The notes: a model not told the origin generated them from the letters alone. Positions 33,086-42,300 are shown, counted from the first letter of the stretch. The stretch: DNA of 64,000 nt from Lachnospiraceae bacterium JLR.KK002 (GCA_036941025.1 JAYMNP010000001.1:1550001-1614000), one strand, 5' to 3'. Numbers and translations are program-made.

Positions 33086-34534
33086 TTATTCCCGATGCAT
33101 GGAGAAACTGTCCATATCGTAATTTCCAAGATTCTCATGGATTCCCCGGCTGTCCGCCTGAGAAATCAGCGTATCGCGGTTCTTTCTGGATGATATCTGG
33201 TCATTGAATGCACTCGGACCTCCCACGCAGCCACCGTCGCAGATCATGCCTTCCACAAAATCTTCCGGCAGTTTCGCAGCTCTTAAGAGAAGCAGCGCTT
33301 TCTTACATTCTGCCGCTCCGTTGGCTTTGCAGACTTTCGCGTCGATTTCATGGCCGGACTCTTTCAGGCTCTGCAGCACTGCTCCGGTCACTCCGCCGGA
33401 ATTTGCAAACCGTTTGCCATAAACAGACGAAATCTGGTCGTCGTTTTCGCATGGCTCCAGCTTCACGTCCCTGGCCTTCATAATGGCACGGATTTCACTG
33501 TAAGTCAGCACATAATCCGCATTTCCCGGAATCTTCTGGTCCACAACCTCTGACTTCTTGGCAAGGCAGGGCCCGACAAATACGGTTACAGCATCCGGCT
33601 CCTTAGCCTTAATCAGGCGGGATACGGCGCACATGGGGGAAACCGTAGCAGATACGCAGTCTGCCAGCTGAGGATAGTGGAGACGTACCATATTTACAAA
33701 TGCCGGACAGCAGGAGGTTACTTTCTTCTTCCCTTCCTGATATGCTTCCGCCCATTCTTCCGCTTCATAAGCGGCTGTCATATCTCCGCCGAGACCTACA
33801 TCGTAGAAATCTTCAAAGCCCAGTTCTTTCATGGCCTTCTTCCAGCTTGCTGTGGTGATATCCGCGCCAAACTGGCCTTCTGTTGCAGGAGCTGCCATGG
33901 CATAGACCTTTTTGCCGGATTTCAGCGCTTCCACCACATCCACAATAAAGGTTTTGGAGCCAATAGCCCCAAAGGGACAGCTATGGATACATTTTCCGCA
34001 TCGAATGCACTTTTCTTTGTCGATAATGGAAATTCCGTGCTCGTCGTATGTAATGGCGTCTACGGGACAACTGTACTTGCAGGGACGTTTCAGATGGGCA
34101 ATGGCGTTGTAGGGACAGGCCTGCGCACATTTTCCGCACTCCTTGCATTTGGACGCATCAATATGGGAACGGTCCCTGCCCATTTCAATTGCGCCGAATT
34201 TGCAGGCATTGATACATGCCTTTCCAATACAGTTCTGGCAGTTCTCCGTAACGGTGTAACTGGAAATGGGACAATCCTCACAGGCGGAGCTGATCACCTG
34301 GATTACGTTTCCGTCATCCACAGCTCCCGGCGCTTTGCCTTCTGCCAGGCGGACTCTCTGCCGGATGATCTCTCTCTCTTTGTAAATACAGCAGCGGAAC
34401 TTCGGTGTGGGTCCGGGAATCAGTTCCAGAGCAATGTGATCCCGTTTGGCGTCCAGTTCCCCGGCAAATGCCAGTTTTGCAACTTCATAGAGTACATCGT
34501 GTTTGATTCTAATCACATTTTCATCAGCGAACAT
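33086..34534 (-). CDS. Monomeric [FeFe] hydrogenase (group B type)
   Basis: A 482-residue iron-sulfur enzyme. The N-terminal 90 residues have a family-specific part with Cys pairs (ACEDCPIS). Ferredoxin-like clusters follow: CQNCIGKAC, CKECGKCAQACP and CIRCGKCIHSCP (about 98-190). The H-cluster domain comes next, with L1 TSCCPAFV (about 274), L2 VGPCLAKKSE (about 322) and L3 CDGGCVGGP (about 432). The L1 form TSCCPAF and SPMCAVSR are typical of group B enzymes. It makes or uses H2 with ferredoxin in the cytoplasm. The maturases HydEFG are not in the window. It sits beside feoAB, which supplies iron; co-regulation is not shown. Confidence 0.93.
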   Translation of the reverse strand: MFADENVIRIKHDVLYEVAKLAFAGELDAKRDHIALELIPGPTPKFRCCIYKEREIIRQRVRLAEGKAPGAVDDGNVIQVISSACEDCPISSYTVTENCQNCIGKACINACKFGAIEMGRDRSHIDASKCKECGKCAQACPYNAIAHLKRPCKYSCPVDAITYDEHGISIIDKEKCIRCGKCIHSCPFGAIGSKTFIVDVVEALKSGKKVYAMAAPATEGQFGADITTASWKKAMKELGFEDFYDVGLGGDMTAAYEAEEWAEAYQEGKKKVTSCCPAFVNMVRLHYPQLADCVSATVSPMCAVSRLIKAKEPDAVTVFVGPCLAKKSEVVDQKIPGNADYVLTYSEIRAIMKARDVKLEPCENDDQISSVYGKRFANSGGVTGAVLQSLKESGHEIDAKVCKANGAAECKKALLLLRAAKLPEDFVEGMICDGGCVGGPSAFNDQISSRKNRDTLISQADSRGIHENLGNYDMDSFSMHRE

Positions 34535-34567
34535 GGTCTTTACCTCTCTCTTTTTTTGTTTGACAAC

Positions 34568-34597
34568 ATTTTAACACTGTATGGTTCTTTCCTGCAA
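34568..34597 (-). promoter_or_regulatory. Probable hydrogenase promoter
   Basis: TTGCAG (34592-34597) and TAAAAT (34568-34573) on the minus strand, 18-base spacer, about 35 bases before the start codon. Confidence 0.55.
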
Positions 34598-34634
34598 GAG
34601 AATTTTCTTTTGTATTTCAGAAAATACGATATTT

Positions 34635-34692
34635 CGTTACTTTTTGGGCCGGATGCCGTTACCGGAACACCCGTAGGGTGTGAACAGTAACG
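34635..34692. repeat. Palindromic intergenic element downstream of feoB
   Basis: CGTTAC (34635-34640) and GTAACG (34687-34692) bound nested hairpins, including ACACCC-GTA-GGGTGT. GAACAGTAACG at 34682 resembles the GTAACAGTTC end of the repeat at 4742. It may also act as the feoB terminator, though no good T tract is present. Confidence 0.4.
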
Positions 34693-34707
34693 ATATTTCT
34701 CCATTTT

Positions 34708-36690
34708 TCACAAAAGGGAACCCGCCTGGTACACAAGTACTGCCATAATCCAGGCAACCCCAAGCTGGAACAGAAGCATTTTCAGCGTAAATTTCAGAGA
34801 ACCTGTTTCCTTTTTGATGGTCCCGATAGTGGCCGCGCATGGCACATAGAGCAGACAGAAAATCATCATGCAGTATGCGTTCAGAGGGCCGAATCCCGCT
34901 TCCGCAAGCTGGCCTGTCAGGGCAGCCATGCCCGCTGCGGAATTTACATTGCTGACGCCAAACAGCACGCAGAAACTGCTGACCACCACCTCTTTTGCGG
35001 AAATCCCGGAAATCAGAGCCACGCCAATCTGCCACATGCCCAGGCCTGCCGGAGCCAGTACGGGCTCCAGCCAGTGTCCCAGCACCGCTCCGAAGCTCTC
35101 CGATACTTCCTCTGTCATACCGTGAATTCCAAAGTTCAGCAAAAACCAGATGATAATGGAAGCAATAAAAATCGTGGTTCCCGCTTTCGTCAGGTAATCC
35201 TTGATTTTCTCCCATACATAAACTGCAATGGTTCTGGCATTGGGCGTCTTGTACTCCGGCAGCTCAATCAAAAGGGTGTGATGTTCCGTGTGAGTTTCCA
35301 CCCGATGAATCACCAGAGCAATTACTATGGCAACAGCCATTCCCAGAAAATACATGGATATTGCAGCCAGGGAAGCATATCTGCCAAAAAACATACCCGC
35401 AAACAGCACATAGATGGGAAGCCTTGCGGAGCAGGACATAAACGGTGTAATCAATATGGTCCGTCTCCGGTCAGATTCTTTTTCCAGCGCTCTGGTGGCC
35501 ATAATGGCAGGAACCGTACAGCCAAATCCCAGAACCATAGGCAGAAATGCTTTTCCGGAAAGGCCCAGAGAGCCCATCAGCCCATCCATCACATAGGCAA
35601 CTCTTGCCATATATCCGCTGTCCTCCAGCAGCGCAAGGGCCAGAAACAAAATAAAAATGTTGGGCAGAAATGTGAGAATCCCTCCCACTCCCGCAATGAT
35701 TCCGTCCACAACCAGCGAAATCATCCAGGGGGCCACATGCATACGCTCCAGCAGGTGCAGCATACCGTTGGATGCGGATTCCAGAAGCACCTCGAATCCG
35801 CCTTTCAGAGTATCCCCCACAAAAAAAGTCAGGAAAAATACCACCGCCATCACGCCGAAGAAAATGGGCATTCCCCATATGGGATGGGTCAGTATCCCGT
35901 CCACCTTATCTGTAAAAGCCGCCTTTTCTGATTTATAAAACAGGGTGTCCTCCATCACTTCTTCTATGTAATCGTACTTCTGATTGATAATATCCTTTTC
36001 ATAGCTTCTGTCCAGTACTTCCGGCAGTTCCACCGGATAAAGAGAAGTAATTTCTTCATCCTGTTCCAGCAGCTTGATGGCATACCAGCGGGCATTTTCC
36101 GGAATCTGATATGACTCTTCCAGAGCCTGCTCCAGCAAATGGATTTTCTCCTCTATATCCTTCCGGTAAGTGACAATTTCCGGCCGGTGCATTTCCTCAT
36201 AATGGTGTACCGCCGCATGGAGCAGTACATCCAGCCCGCTTCTTTTTCTGGCGGAAACAGGTACCACAGGAATACCGCCCAGCATTTCCGGCAGGCGGTG
36301 CAAGTCAATTTCCATGCCCCGTTCTTCCACAATATCCATCATATTCAATGCCAGAATCACCGGTTTGCCCAGCTCCAGAAGCTGCATGGTCAGATACAGA
36401 TTCCGCTCCAGGGCCGATGCATCCACAACATTGACAATCACGTCCACTTCATGTTTCATAATGCACCGTCTGGAAACTTTTTCTTCAATAGAATAAGACG
36501 TAAGACTGTAAATTCCCGGCAAATCAATAAGTTTCAGCTTCTGACCTTTGTAAACGGTTTCTCCTTCCACTTTTTCCACTGTCACGCCGGGCCAGTTGGC
36601 CACTTTCAGATTTGCCCCGGTATATGCATTAAACAGCGTGGTTTTCCCGCAGTTGGGATTTCCCACAAATCCAACTCTAATGACTTCCAT
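34708..36690 (-). CDS. feoB: Ferrous iron transporter FeoB
   Basis: A 660-residue membrane protein that takes up Fe2+. The N-terminal G domain has G1 GNPNCGKTT at residues 11-19, G3 DLPG near 57 and G4 NMMD near 116, followed by a helical insertion domain. The membrane part has about eight segments with the Gate motifs (GFGCTVPAIMATRAL and the second VPCAATIGTIKKE). It is shorter than the 773-residue E. coli form and has no C-terminal FeoC-like domain, as in many Clostridia. It overlaps feoA by 14 bases, and both follow a Fur-boxed promoter. Confidence 0.96.
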   Translation of the reverse strand: MEVIRVGFVGNPNCGKTTLFNAYTGANLKVANWPGVTVEKVEGETVYKGQKLKLIDLPGIYSLTSYSIEEKVSRRCIMKHEVDVIVNVVDASALERNLYLTMQLLELGKPVILALNMMDIVEERGMEIDLHRLPEMLGGIPVVPVSARKRSGLDVLLHAAVHHYEEMHRPEIVTYRKDIEEKIHLLEQALEESYQIPENARWYAIKLLEQDEEITSLYPVELPEVLDRSYEKDIINQKYDYIEEVMEDTLFYKSEKAAFTDKVDGILTHPIWGMPIFFGVMAVVFFLTFFVGDTLKGGFEVLLESASNGMLHLLERMHVAPWMISLVVDGIIAGVGGILTFLPNIFILFLALALLEDSGYMARVAYVMDGLMGSLGLSGKAFLPMVLGFGCTVPAIMATRALEKESDRRRTILITPFMSCSARLPIYVLFAGMFFGRYASLAAISMYFLGMAVAIVIALVIHRVETHTEHHTLLIELPEYKTPNARTIAVYVWEKIKDYLTKAGTTIFIASIIIWFLLNFGIHGMTEEVSESFGAVLGHWLEPVLAPAGLGMWQIGVALISGISAKEVVVSSFCVLFGVSNVNSAAGMAALTGQLAEAGFGPLNAYCMMIFCLLYVPCAATIGTIKKETGSLKFTLKMLLFQLGVAWIMAVLVYQAGSLL

Positions 36691-36925
36691 CTGCTTCCTC
36701 CCCTTCCGCAGGATTCACCAGAATTCCTCCTGCAATATCTTTTCCGATTGCCCAGCGGGTACCCCGCACTTTGATAATGACGGTTCCGTTCCGCTTCCGG
36801 TTCATCAGACGCAGCTTCGTTCCGCTGTTAATGCCCAGTGCTTCCAGCCGCCGCATAATGGGGCCTTCTATGGAAATATCCGTTACAATATAGGTACCGT
36901 CTATGATTCCGTCTACAATTGTCAT
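36677..36925 (-). CDS. feoA: Ferrous iron transport protein FeoA
   Basis: An 82-residue SH3-like protein (RRLEALGINSGTKLRLMNR and the following IIKVRGTRWAIGKDIA) that works with FeoB at the inner face of the membrane. I place the start at the ATG 36925, after GCGAGGAAC. The frame is open to 36979, but that first ATG lies within the -10 box and cannot be in the mRNA. The C-terminal tail (NPAEGEEADGSH) is acidic and overlaps the feoB start. Confidence 0.92.
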   Translation of the reverse strand: MTIVDGIIDGTYIVTDISIEGPIMRRLEALGINSGTKLRLMNRKRNGTVIIKVRGTRWAIGKDIAGGILVNPAEGEEADGSH

Positions 36926-36977
36926 ATACTGTTCCTCGCTTCTTTTTTCTTTCAGATATTCTCTTATGCTCAAAGCC

Positions 36978-37006
36978 ATTATACTCTAAATGATAATGAT
37001 TATCAA
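36978..37006 (-). promoter_or_regulatory. feoAB promoter
   Basis: TTGATA (37001-37006) and TATAAT (36978-36983) on the minus strand, 17-base spacer. Confidence 0.85.
36991..37005. promoter_or_regulatory. Fur box
   Basis: TGATAATGATTATCA matches the 7-1-7 Fur consensus TGATAATNATTATCA at every position and lies over the -35 box and spacer of the feoAB promoter. Iron-loaded Fur should therefore repress feoAB. Confidence 0.93.
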
Positions 37007-37061
37007 TAGTAAGTATTACAGATATTGACGAAATCAAAGAATCTACCCTGTCTGAATTGCA

Positions 37062-37802
37062 TCAGTCCTTTTCATATCCATTTCTTCGATAAAGTACTAA
37101 AAATACAAGAATACTGATTATCAATTCTCCCACAAGCACTGCGATATCCAGAGGTTTTAACGTATATGACATTCCTTCTGCAAATCCGCTCGCCATCTCT
37201 GTCAGCACCCCGGTAAACAAAAATCCTGAGATATGGTGCAATTTTTCGGAAAGATTTCCAAACATTGGAATCATCATAAACACGATCATCAATGGATAGG
37301 AAATCAGATTTGCATTCATCTGATTTCTGGCGCAGAGACCGACAATCATTCCCATTACGCAGCTGATCAGGGAGGCTGCTGCACTGACCAGTAAGAAAAC
37401 CGCAACCGATACCTGGCTCATGGAAATACCACTAATCACCAATACCACAATATTGATTATGTTCATCAGCACAAACGGAAACAGAATACTTCCGATAAAA
37501 TACTGCATTCCCGTGACCGATGACGTCATTAAAACCCGTAACGTATGTTTCTCTTTCTCTTCTGCTATGGCAGTTCCTACCATCAGGAATCCATCCATAC
37601 ACAAATTAAGGGAAATTCCCAGACTCAGGATCAAAGACACCAGAACCGGTGACAACTCACCTCCTGAATTGATACCATATAAAATTTTGAACATCCATAC
37701 CATGGCCACAGTCAGAAGGGGCCCAATCATAATCGCCGTATTGCGGCTGATACAAATCCATTTAATCTGTGCAACTGCTGCTAATTTATTGATATTATTC
37801 AT
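37062..37802 (-). CDS. ABC-2 type transporter permease
   Basis: A 246-residue membrane protein with six predicted segments (first about 22-42) and no large outer domain, as in exporters for lantibiotics, peptides or drugs (ABC2_membrane type). GAGAGGAG precedes the ATG. It follows its ATPase gene by 13 bases. Together with the LytTR/histidine kinase pair upstream it looks like a peptide-sensing, self-protection or export module. The cargo is unknown. Confidence 0.86.
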   Translation of the reverse strand: MNNINKLAAVAQIKWICISRNTAIMIGPLLTVAMVWMFKILYGINSGGELSPVLVSLILSLGISLNLCMDGFLMVGTAIAEEKEKHTLRVLMTSSVTGMQYFIGSILFPFVLMNIINIVVLVISGISMSQVSVAVFLLVSAAASLISCVMGMIVGLCARNQMNANLISYPLMIVFMMIPMFGNLSEKLHHISGFLFTGVLTEMASGFAEGMSYTLKPLDIAVLVGELIISILVFLVLYRRNGYEKD

Positions 37803-37815
37803 CTTAAAACTCCTC

Positions 37816-38682
37816 TCACATACTGGCTAATCCAAGGGATGCCCCTGTTACCTGTAAAAATACACGTTCCAGTGTTGGCTCACAGGAATGAATACACTGT
37901 ATTTCATCTCTCTGCATCCATTCTGAAATTTTTGCAATATTTTGAGGACTCTGCTCTAAGATGACTTCTTCCTGATTATTCAAAAGCAGATGATATTTTT
38001 TATTTTGATTATATTTCAGGCAAAGTTCTTTGGGCGAGCCGCACTCGACAATTTTCCCCTGATATAAAAGTGCAACTCTGTCACAAAGTTTTGTGGCTTC
38101 TTCCATATTATGTGTGGTCAGAAAAATTGACATACCTTCTTTTTTCAGTCCCAGCAACATTTTATGAACAGCTACCGCAGTCGATGGATCTAATCCGCTT
38201 GTGGGCTCATCCAGAAATAAAATTCTTGGCTTATGAAGCACTGCCCTGGCCAGAACAAGTCTCTGCGTCTGCCCTCTGGAAAGTTTACCTGCCGGCTTTT
38301 TCCGATGTTCATACAATTCCACCTGATGTAAGACTTCCTCCACTCTTCCCCTGGGAACACGCCATATTTTTGCAAACATACTTAAATTCTGCCATACTGT
38401 CATTTTCTCATAAATTCCGCTCTGATCAGAAACCACGCCGATTTTTTCATAAATTGATTCATCAATATTAACCGTATCCGTATCAAGAATTTTCGCCTCT
38501 CCGGATGTCTGTCTTAACTGTCCTGTGATTATTTTAATCGTGGTAGTTTTTCCAGCGCCCGACGGCCCTAAAAATCCCAGAATTTCACCTTTATGAAGGG
38601 TAATATTGATATCCTTAAGCGCCAGTTCCGTCTTATAGCGTTTGGAAATATGTGATAAATCCAGTAATACGTTTTGTTCCAT
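37816..38682 (-). CDS. ABC transporter ATP-binding protein
   Basis: A 288-residue ATPase with Walker A GPSGAGKTT near residue 40, signature LSRGQTQRL near 134, Walker B ILFLDEPTSGLD near 155 and the switch His in TTHNME. A C-terminal extension (about 215-288) is typical of CcmA/NatA-type exporter ATPases. GAGGG precedes the ATG. It pairs with the permease downstream. A direct repeat of the LytTR type at 38790-38819 lies about 110 bases upstream, so this ABC pair is probably switched on by the neighbouring response regulator. Confidence 0.93.
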   Translation of the reverse strand: MEQNVLLDLSHISKRYKTELALKDINITLHKGEILGFLGPSGAGKTTTIKIITGQLRQTSGEAKILDTDTVNIDESIYEKIGVVSDQSGIYEKMTVWQNLSMFAKIWRVPRGRVEEVLHQVELYEHRKKPAGKLSRGQTQRLVLARAVLHKPRILFLDEPTSGLDPSTAVAVHKMLLGLKKEGMSIFLTTHNMEEATKLCDRVALLYQGKIVECGSPKELCLKYNQNKKYHLLLNNQEEVILEQSPQNIAKISEWMQRDEIQCIHSCEPTLERVFLQVTGASLGLASM

Positions 38683-38789
38683 AACATAACCCTCTTTCTG
38701 AATATTTTCTTTATAATTGCCCTGTTTTCTGTTCCAGAGTAATTATGATGGAAGTATCGTATCATGTTTTATCACCTTTTTGCCGAGTT

Positions 38790-38819
38790 CTGCCTGAATG
38801 ATATGCCATACTGCCTGAA
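38790..38819 (-). promoter_or_regulatory. LytTR-type direct repeat upstream of the ABC operon
   Basis: Two identical 9-mers, TTCAGGCAG on the minus strand (38790-38798 and 38811-38819), are separated by 12 bases. That 9-12-9 spacing is the geometry bound by AgrA/LytTR regulators. A -10-like box (TACGAT or GATACT) lies about 30-40 bases downstream with no good -35, as expected for an activated promoter. Confidence 0.68.
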
Positions 38820-38841
38820 ACGGCCTGTAAAACGCTGTCAG

Positions 38842-39576
38842 CTAAATTCTGCTCAGCAACTCCCCTTTCATACTTTTGGAAAACAGACATTTTTCTCCGT
38901 TCTCCATAAGAATTTCCCGATGCTTTAAATCTAACTCCTGAATCTTATTTACATTCACCAGATATGACCTGTGAACCCTTAAAAAATGCTCCCCAAACTG
39001 CTCCTGCAGCTCCTGTATACTGCCAATAAAATCAATACATTCATTCTTCCCATGAAGTTCTATTCTGTGTGTACGGACACTCGTTTCAAAGAACATAATT
39101 TCATCCACCGGAATATGCCTGACAATATCCAGCACCTTTACCGTAAAGTATTCCTTTTGCTCTCCCTGCTCCTTACACATCCGCTCCGTAATAATCGCAA
39201 GGTTTTTGTGCATTCCAGCCAGCATTTTTTCAGTATTGCCCTTTACTATATAGTCCAGCGCTTCCAGGTGATAACGAAATGTCTCAAATGCCAGATCCGG
39301 AAAGGAAGTCACATAGATCAGAAAGCCTCTGGTATCAAACTTTCGAATCTGTTGTCCCAGCATAAATCCATCCATCGCCTCATCCTTAAGCTCCACATCC
39401 AGAAAATAAATCCCTCTCTTTGGATGCGCTGCCACCGCTTCAATAATTTCCTGGGGATGCCTGCTGCACAGAGCAATCTGCATATCATATCCTTCGATCA
39501 TAATCTGTTTTTCCAAAAACTCTCTCTGTGCAGCGAGTATCATCCCATCATCTTCACAAATATAAACCGGAAGCAT
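38842..39576 (-). CDS. LytTR-family response regulator (AgrA-like)
   Basis: A 244-residue regulator. The receiver domain spans 1-125, with CEDD at the N-terminus and the phosphate-accepting Asp in YFLDVELKD near residue 60. The LytTR DNA-binding domain spans about 145-240 (EIMFFETSVRTHRIELH, FLRVHRSYLVNVNKI). The start is ATG 39576 after GGAGG; a TTG five codons earlier is unlikely. It is encoded directly after its kinase (28 bases). It should bind the direct repeat at 38790-38819. Confidence 0.94.
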   Translation of the reverse strand: MLPVYICEDDGMILAAQREFLEKQIMIEGYDMQIALCSRHPQEIIEAVAAHPKRGIYFLDVELKDEAMDGFMLGQQIRKFDTRGFLIYVTSFPDLAFETFRYHLEALDYIVKGNTEKMLAGMHKNLAIITERMCKEQGEQKEYFTVKVLDIVRHIPVDEIMFFETSVRTHRIELHGKNECIDFIGSIQELQEQFGEHFLRVHRSYLVNVNKIQELDLKHREILMENGEKCLFSKSMKGELLSRI

Positions 39577-39604
39577 ATTTTTCCTCCACAACTTTTCACA
39601 CTTC

Positions 39605-40981
39605 TTATTCCTGTATCTTTAACTCCTGAATAAAATAGCCATCCCTTACTGTTGTCAGAGAGAAGACATTTTCATAATGTTGTAAAATATTTTTATAACT
39701 TGCAAGGCCAATTCCTCTGTCCGCCCCTCTGGTAGAATAACCCTGCTGCCAGATTTTGTGAAAATCAACGTTTGAATACAATGGATTTCTTACCTGAAAT
39801 GTTGTGCATTCTTCCTGTCTGCTAATCATAATATGTACCTGCGGTTTTGGCTTCTTACCTTTTTTCCCCTGTACTTCATCAATAGCATTGTCAATCAGTA
39901 TCCCCAGGCATCTGCACAGGTCAGTGGTTCTCAGCCGTGTTCTTTCAAATGGACGCAATACTTCCAGTTCACAGGAAATCTGCTCCTGGTGCATTTTTTC
40001 CATTTTCCCCAACAGCAGCCCTTTTACCTCAGGCATATGGATATTTCCAAGCTGTGTCAATCTTCGTATCTGTTCCCCCACCTGATAATCAAAATCACTT
40101 GTCATATCCTGGATAAAATTCTGCACTGCTTCCATATTTCCCTCTTTTGCCTGAAGGTACATGCCAGACATCATATTTTTATAATCATGACGGAATCTTC
40201 GCATTTCATTCTGCAGTTTTTCCAGACTCTCAATATAAGCATTTTGCTGCTGCATACTAATCTGCTGAGTCTGAATTTGCTTCTTTTGCATTTCCTGACG
40301 CCCTGCATAACCAAAAATAATAAAAACAATCAGCAGATATAACAGAGAAACCACTGCATTATCGTTACCAACCCGTTCTCCCATTTGCACCATAAAATAA
40401 AGTATTTCAGACAAAATCGGGTATAAGCTGATAAAAATAATACTTAGCTTTTTCGATTCTTTCCGTTCCATCCACAGTCGGAACATTTTCCCAACTCCGG
40501 TTTTATATAGAAGCAGCACCCAGATAATCTCTATGAGTGGTGTTAATACATACAGAAAAAAATAATATATGAACCGTTCTTCCAAAATATCCAAATGAAA
40601 AATCATATCAGGTGAAAATAAAATCCCTATGTGTACCGCAAAAGATTCCAACATTTCTAAAAAAACAGCCGAAATCCAACAAGCCAGCAGATTTTCCCGA
40701 TAGAGAAAATATAAATAAAACATTGCTCCCGTCATTCCCATATAGGTAAACAGGATTTGTCCTGCATTATACCCCCATCGAAAAATACCCATTTTATAAA
40801 AAACTGTCCCTGTCAATGCCCAGACACAGATAAATAATATAGTAAAAGCAATTATTTTCACTTTGCGCTCTCTTATTTGATATGGTTTCCGCTCCAAAAG
40901 CAACATGGAGGTCCAGAGCATAAATAACACACTTATTGTCAGCCCAAAGGTATTACTGCAGAAAAGCCCCCAAAAACTCAT
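39605..40981 (-). CDS. Membrane sensor histidine kinase (AgrC-like)
   Basis: A 458-residue kinase with six or seven N-terminal membrane segments (to about residue 240), a Gln-rich coiled coil (QKKQIQTQQISMQQQNAY, about 250-275), the phospho-His in RRFRHDYKNM (about 287), and an HATPase_c_5 domain with N box LGILIDNAIDEV and G box RGIGLASY. This is the quorum or peptide-sensing AgrC/HPK10 layout. No small signal peptide gene or AgrB-like protease is seen next to it, so the signal may be an external peptide or an antibiotic. AGGAGG precedes the ATG. It is first in its operon. Confidence 0.92.
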   Translation of the reverse strand: MSFWGLFCSNTFGLTISVLFMLWTSMLLLERKPYQIRERKVKIIAFTILFICVWALTGTVFYKMGIFRWGYNAGQILFTYMGMTGAMFYLYFLYRENLLACWISAVFLEMLESFAVHIGILFSPDMIFHLDILEERFIYYFFLYVLTPLIEIIWVLLLYKTGVGKMFRLWMERKESKKLSIIFISLYPILSEILYFMVQMGERVGNDNAVVSLLYLLIVFIIFGYAGRQEMQKKQIQTQQISMQQQNAYIESLEKLQNEMRRFRHDYKNMMSGMYLQAKEGNMEAVQNFIQDMTSDFDYQVGEQIRRLTQLGNIHMPEVKGLLLGKMEKMHQEQISCELEVLRPFERTRLRTTDLCRCLGILIDNAIDEVQGKKGKKPKPQVHIMISRQEECTTFQVRNPLYSNVDFHKIWQQGYSTRGADRGIGLASYKNILQHYENVFSLTTVRDGYFIQELKIQE

Positions 40982-41079
40982 AATCTTCTTTTACCTCCTA
41001 CAATTTCTCACAATCCGGGATTTGCATTTTTCTTACTGCTGATATGTTTATCCGGTAAGCCTGATTATTTTTTATGTAT

Positions 41080-41111
41080 AATAAAATAGAGCCTTATGGC
41101 TCTATTTTATT
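41080..41111 (-). terminator. Terminator of the NlpC/P60 gene
   Basis: A perfect 14-bp stem AATAAAATAGAGCC/GGCTCTATTTTATT with a TTAT loop, 35 bases after the stop codon. T-rich sequence follows on the minus strand. Confidence 0.85.
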
Positions 41112-41145
41112 ATATGTGAAACAAAAAAGCACATACTTATTATTC

Positions 41146-42162
41146 TCAATCACTAATCAGTCTCGTAGCACAAATGGGCGTACGGTAGAATGCATTGGAA
41201 ATCTTAATTCCCGTTTTCGCTGAACTTGCATGTACCACCTGTCCGTTTCCGATATACATGGCAACGTGGTTAATTCCTCCTCCGTTTCCATAGAAGAACA
41301 GGTCTCCCGGTTTTGCTTCAGAAGGATTGATTCTGGTTCCATATCCTGACTGGGCGCTGGAGGAATGGGGCAGATAAATACCATATTTCTCATAAATCCG
41401 CATGGTAAATCCGGAACAGTCCACACCGTTGGTCAGACTTGTGCCGCCCCATACATAACGGTTGCCCACAAACTGACATGCATACTGAACCATATCCACA
41501 CGCACATCGGAAATTCCTTCCCCATAACGAATCTCAGTCATGGTCATTGCCTTGGGAAGCTGCTCTGACAGTTCCACAAATTCTCTGGCCACATAACACT
41601 CGTCACCGTCCACATCTACTTTCAGCCATTCGCCCTGATCTTCCAGCATTTGCAGCTCTTCGCCTTCTGCAATCATGGTCCAGATGGAACAGTCCGTATT
41701 GGGCTCCACTCTCGCATTCAGCGTCTGAGTTACGGAAGTTGCAACAATGGATTTCACTTCATCCGCCCTGGCCGCTGCCTCCTGTCCGGTCAGCAGAAAC
41801 TCGCCTTTCACATATCCGGTTACTTTTCCGGAGCGAATCTGAAACCATTCTCCCTCCTGGGATAATATCTCACATCCGGCGTCTACCGGTAATTTTCCTA
41901 CCAGATCATATTCTTCTCCGGCCCCTTCACGAATATTCAGATGATTCTCCACCTGTGCAATTCCAAGGTTGGTATAGCCGCATACAGTTGACGGAACCTG
42001 GGGTTCTTCCCCGGCGGCATCCGAATCCGTGGTAAGGCTCGCACTGAGCATGGCAGTCACTCCCGCGTCCACATTTGCTGCTTCTGCCGGTATCTGAACC
42101 ATACCAAAAATCATTGCTCCTGACATACATGCTGCGATTGCTTTCCTGAATCTGTTCTTCAT
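41146..42162 (-). CDS. Secreted NlpC/P60 peptidoglycan hydrolase with two SH3 domains
   Basis: A 338-residue wall enzyme. It has a signal peptide (1-28, ending near PAEAA), two bacterial SH3 domains (about 60-125 and 138-200; HLNIREGAGEEYDLVG and LNARVEPNTDCSIW), and a C-terminal NlpC/P60 domain with the catalytic Cys in GVDCSGFTMRIY and His in NHVAMYIGNG. Such enzymes cut the stem peptide between D-Glu and the diamino acid. The start at ATG 42162 has GGGAGG at good spacing; an ATG six codons earlier has none. A perfect sigma-A promoter and a WalR-like box lie upstream, so it probably belongs to the WalKR wall-maintenance regulon. Confidence 0.94.
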   Translation of the reverse strand: MKNRFRKAIAACMSGAMIFGMVQIPAEAANVDAGVTAMLSASLTTDSDAAGEEPQVPSTVCGYTNLGIAQVENHLNIREGAGEEYDLVGKLPVDAGCEILSQEGEWFQIRSGKVTGYVKGEFLLTGQEAAARADEVKSIVATSVTQTLNARVEPNTDCSIWTMIAEGEELQMLEDQGEWLKVDVDGDECYVAREFVELSEQLPKAMTMTEIRYGEGISDVRVDMVQYACQFVGNRYVWGGTSLTNGVDCSGFTMRIYEKYGIYLPHSSSAQSGYGTRINPSEAKPGDLFFYGNGGGINHVAMYIGNGQVVHASSAKTGIKISNAFYRTPICATRLISD

Positions 42163-42271
42163 CTCTGACCTCCCGGACATTTTTCTATCTTCAGTTACCT
42201 GCTTATCTTCATACTTCTCCGGACATGACAGCTCTCTCCTGCTCCCCGACTGCCTGTCCTGTTCATTTGCA

Positions 42272-42300
42272 ATTATATCAACTGAAAATTACATTGTCAA
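42272..42300 (-). promoter_or_regulatory. Promoter of the NlpC/P60 gene
   Basis: TTGACA (42295-42300) and TATAAT (42272-42277) on the minus strand, 17-base spacer; both hexamers are full consensus. Confidence 0.9.

Noticed and set aside
41146..42162. NlpC/P60 protein as a conjugation or secretion component
   Set aside because: It is a lone gene with SH3 domains and its own promoter and terminator; no conjugation genes are near.
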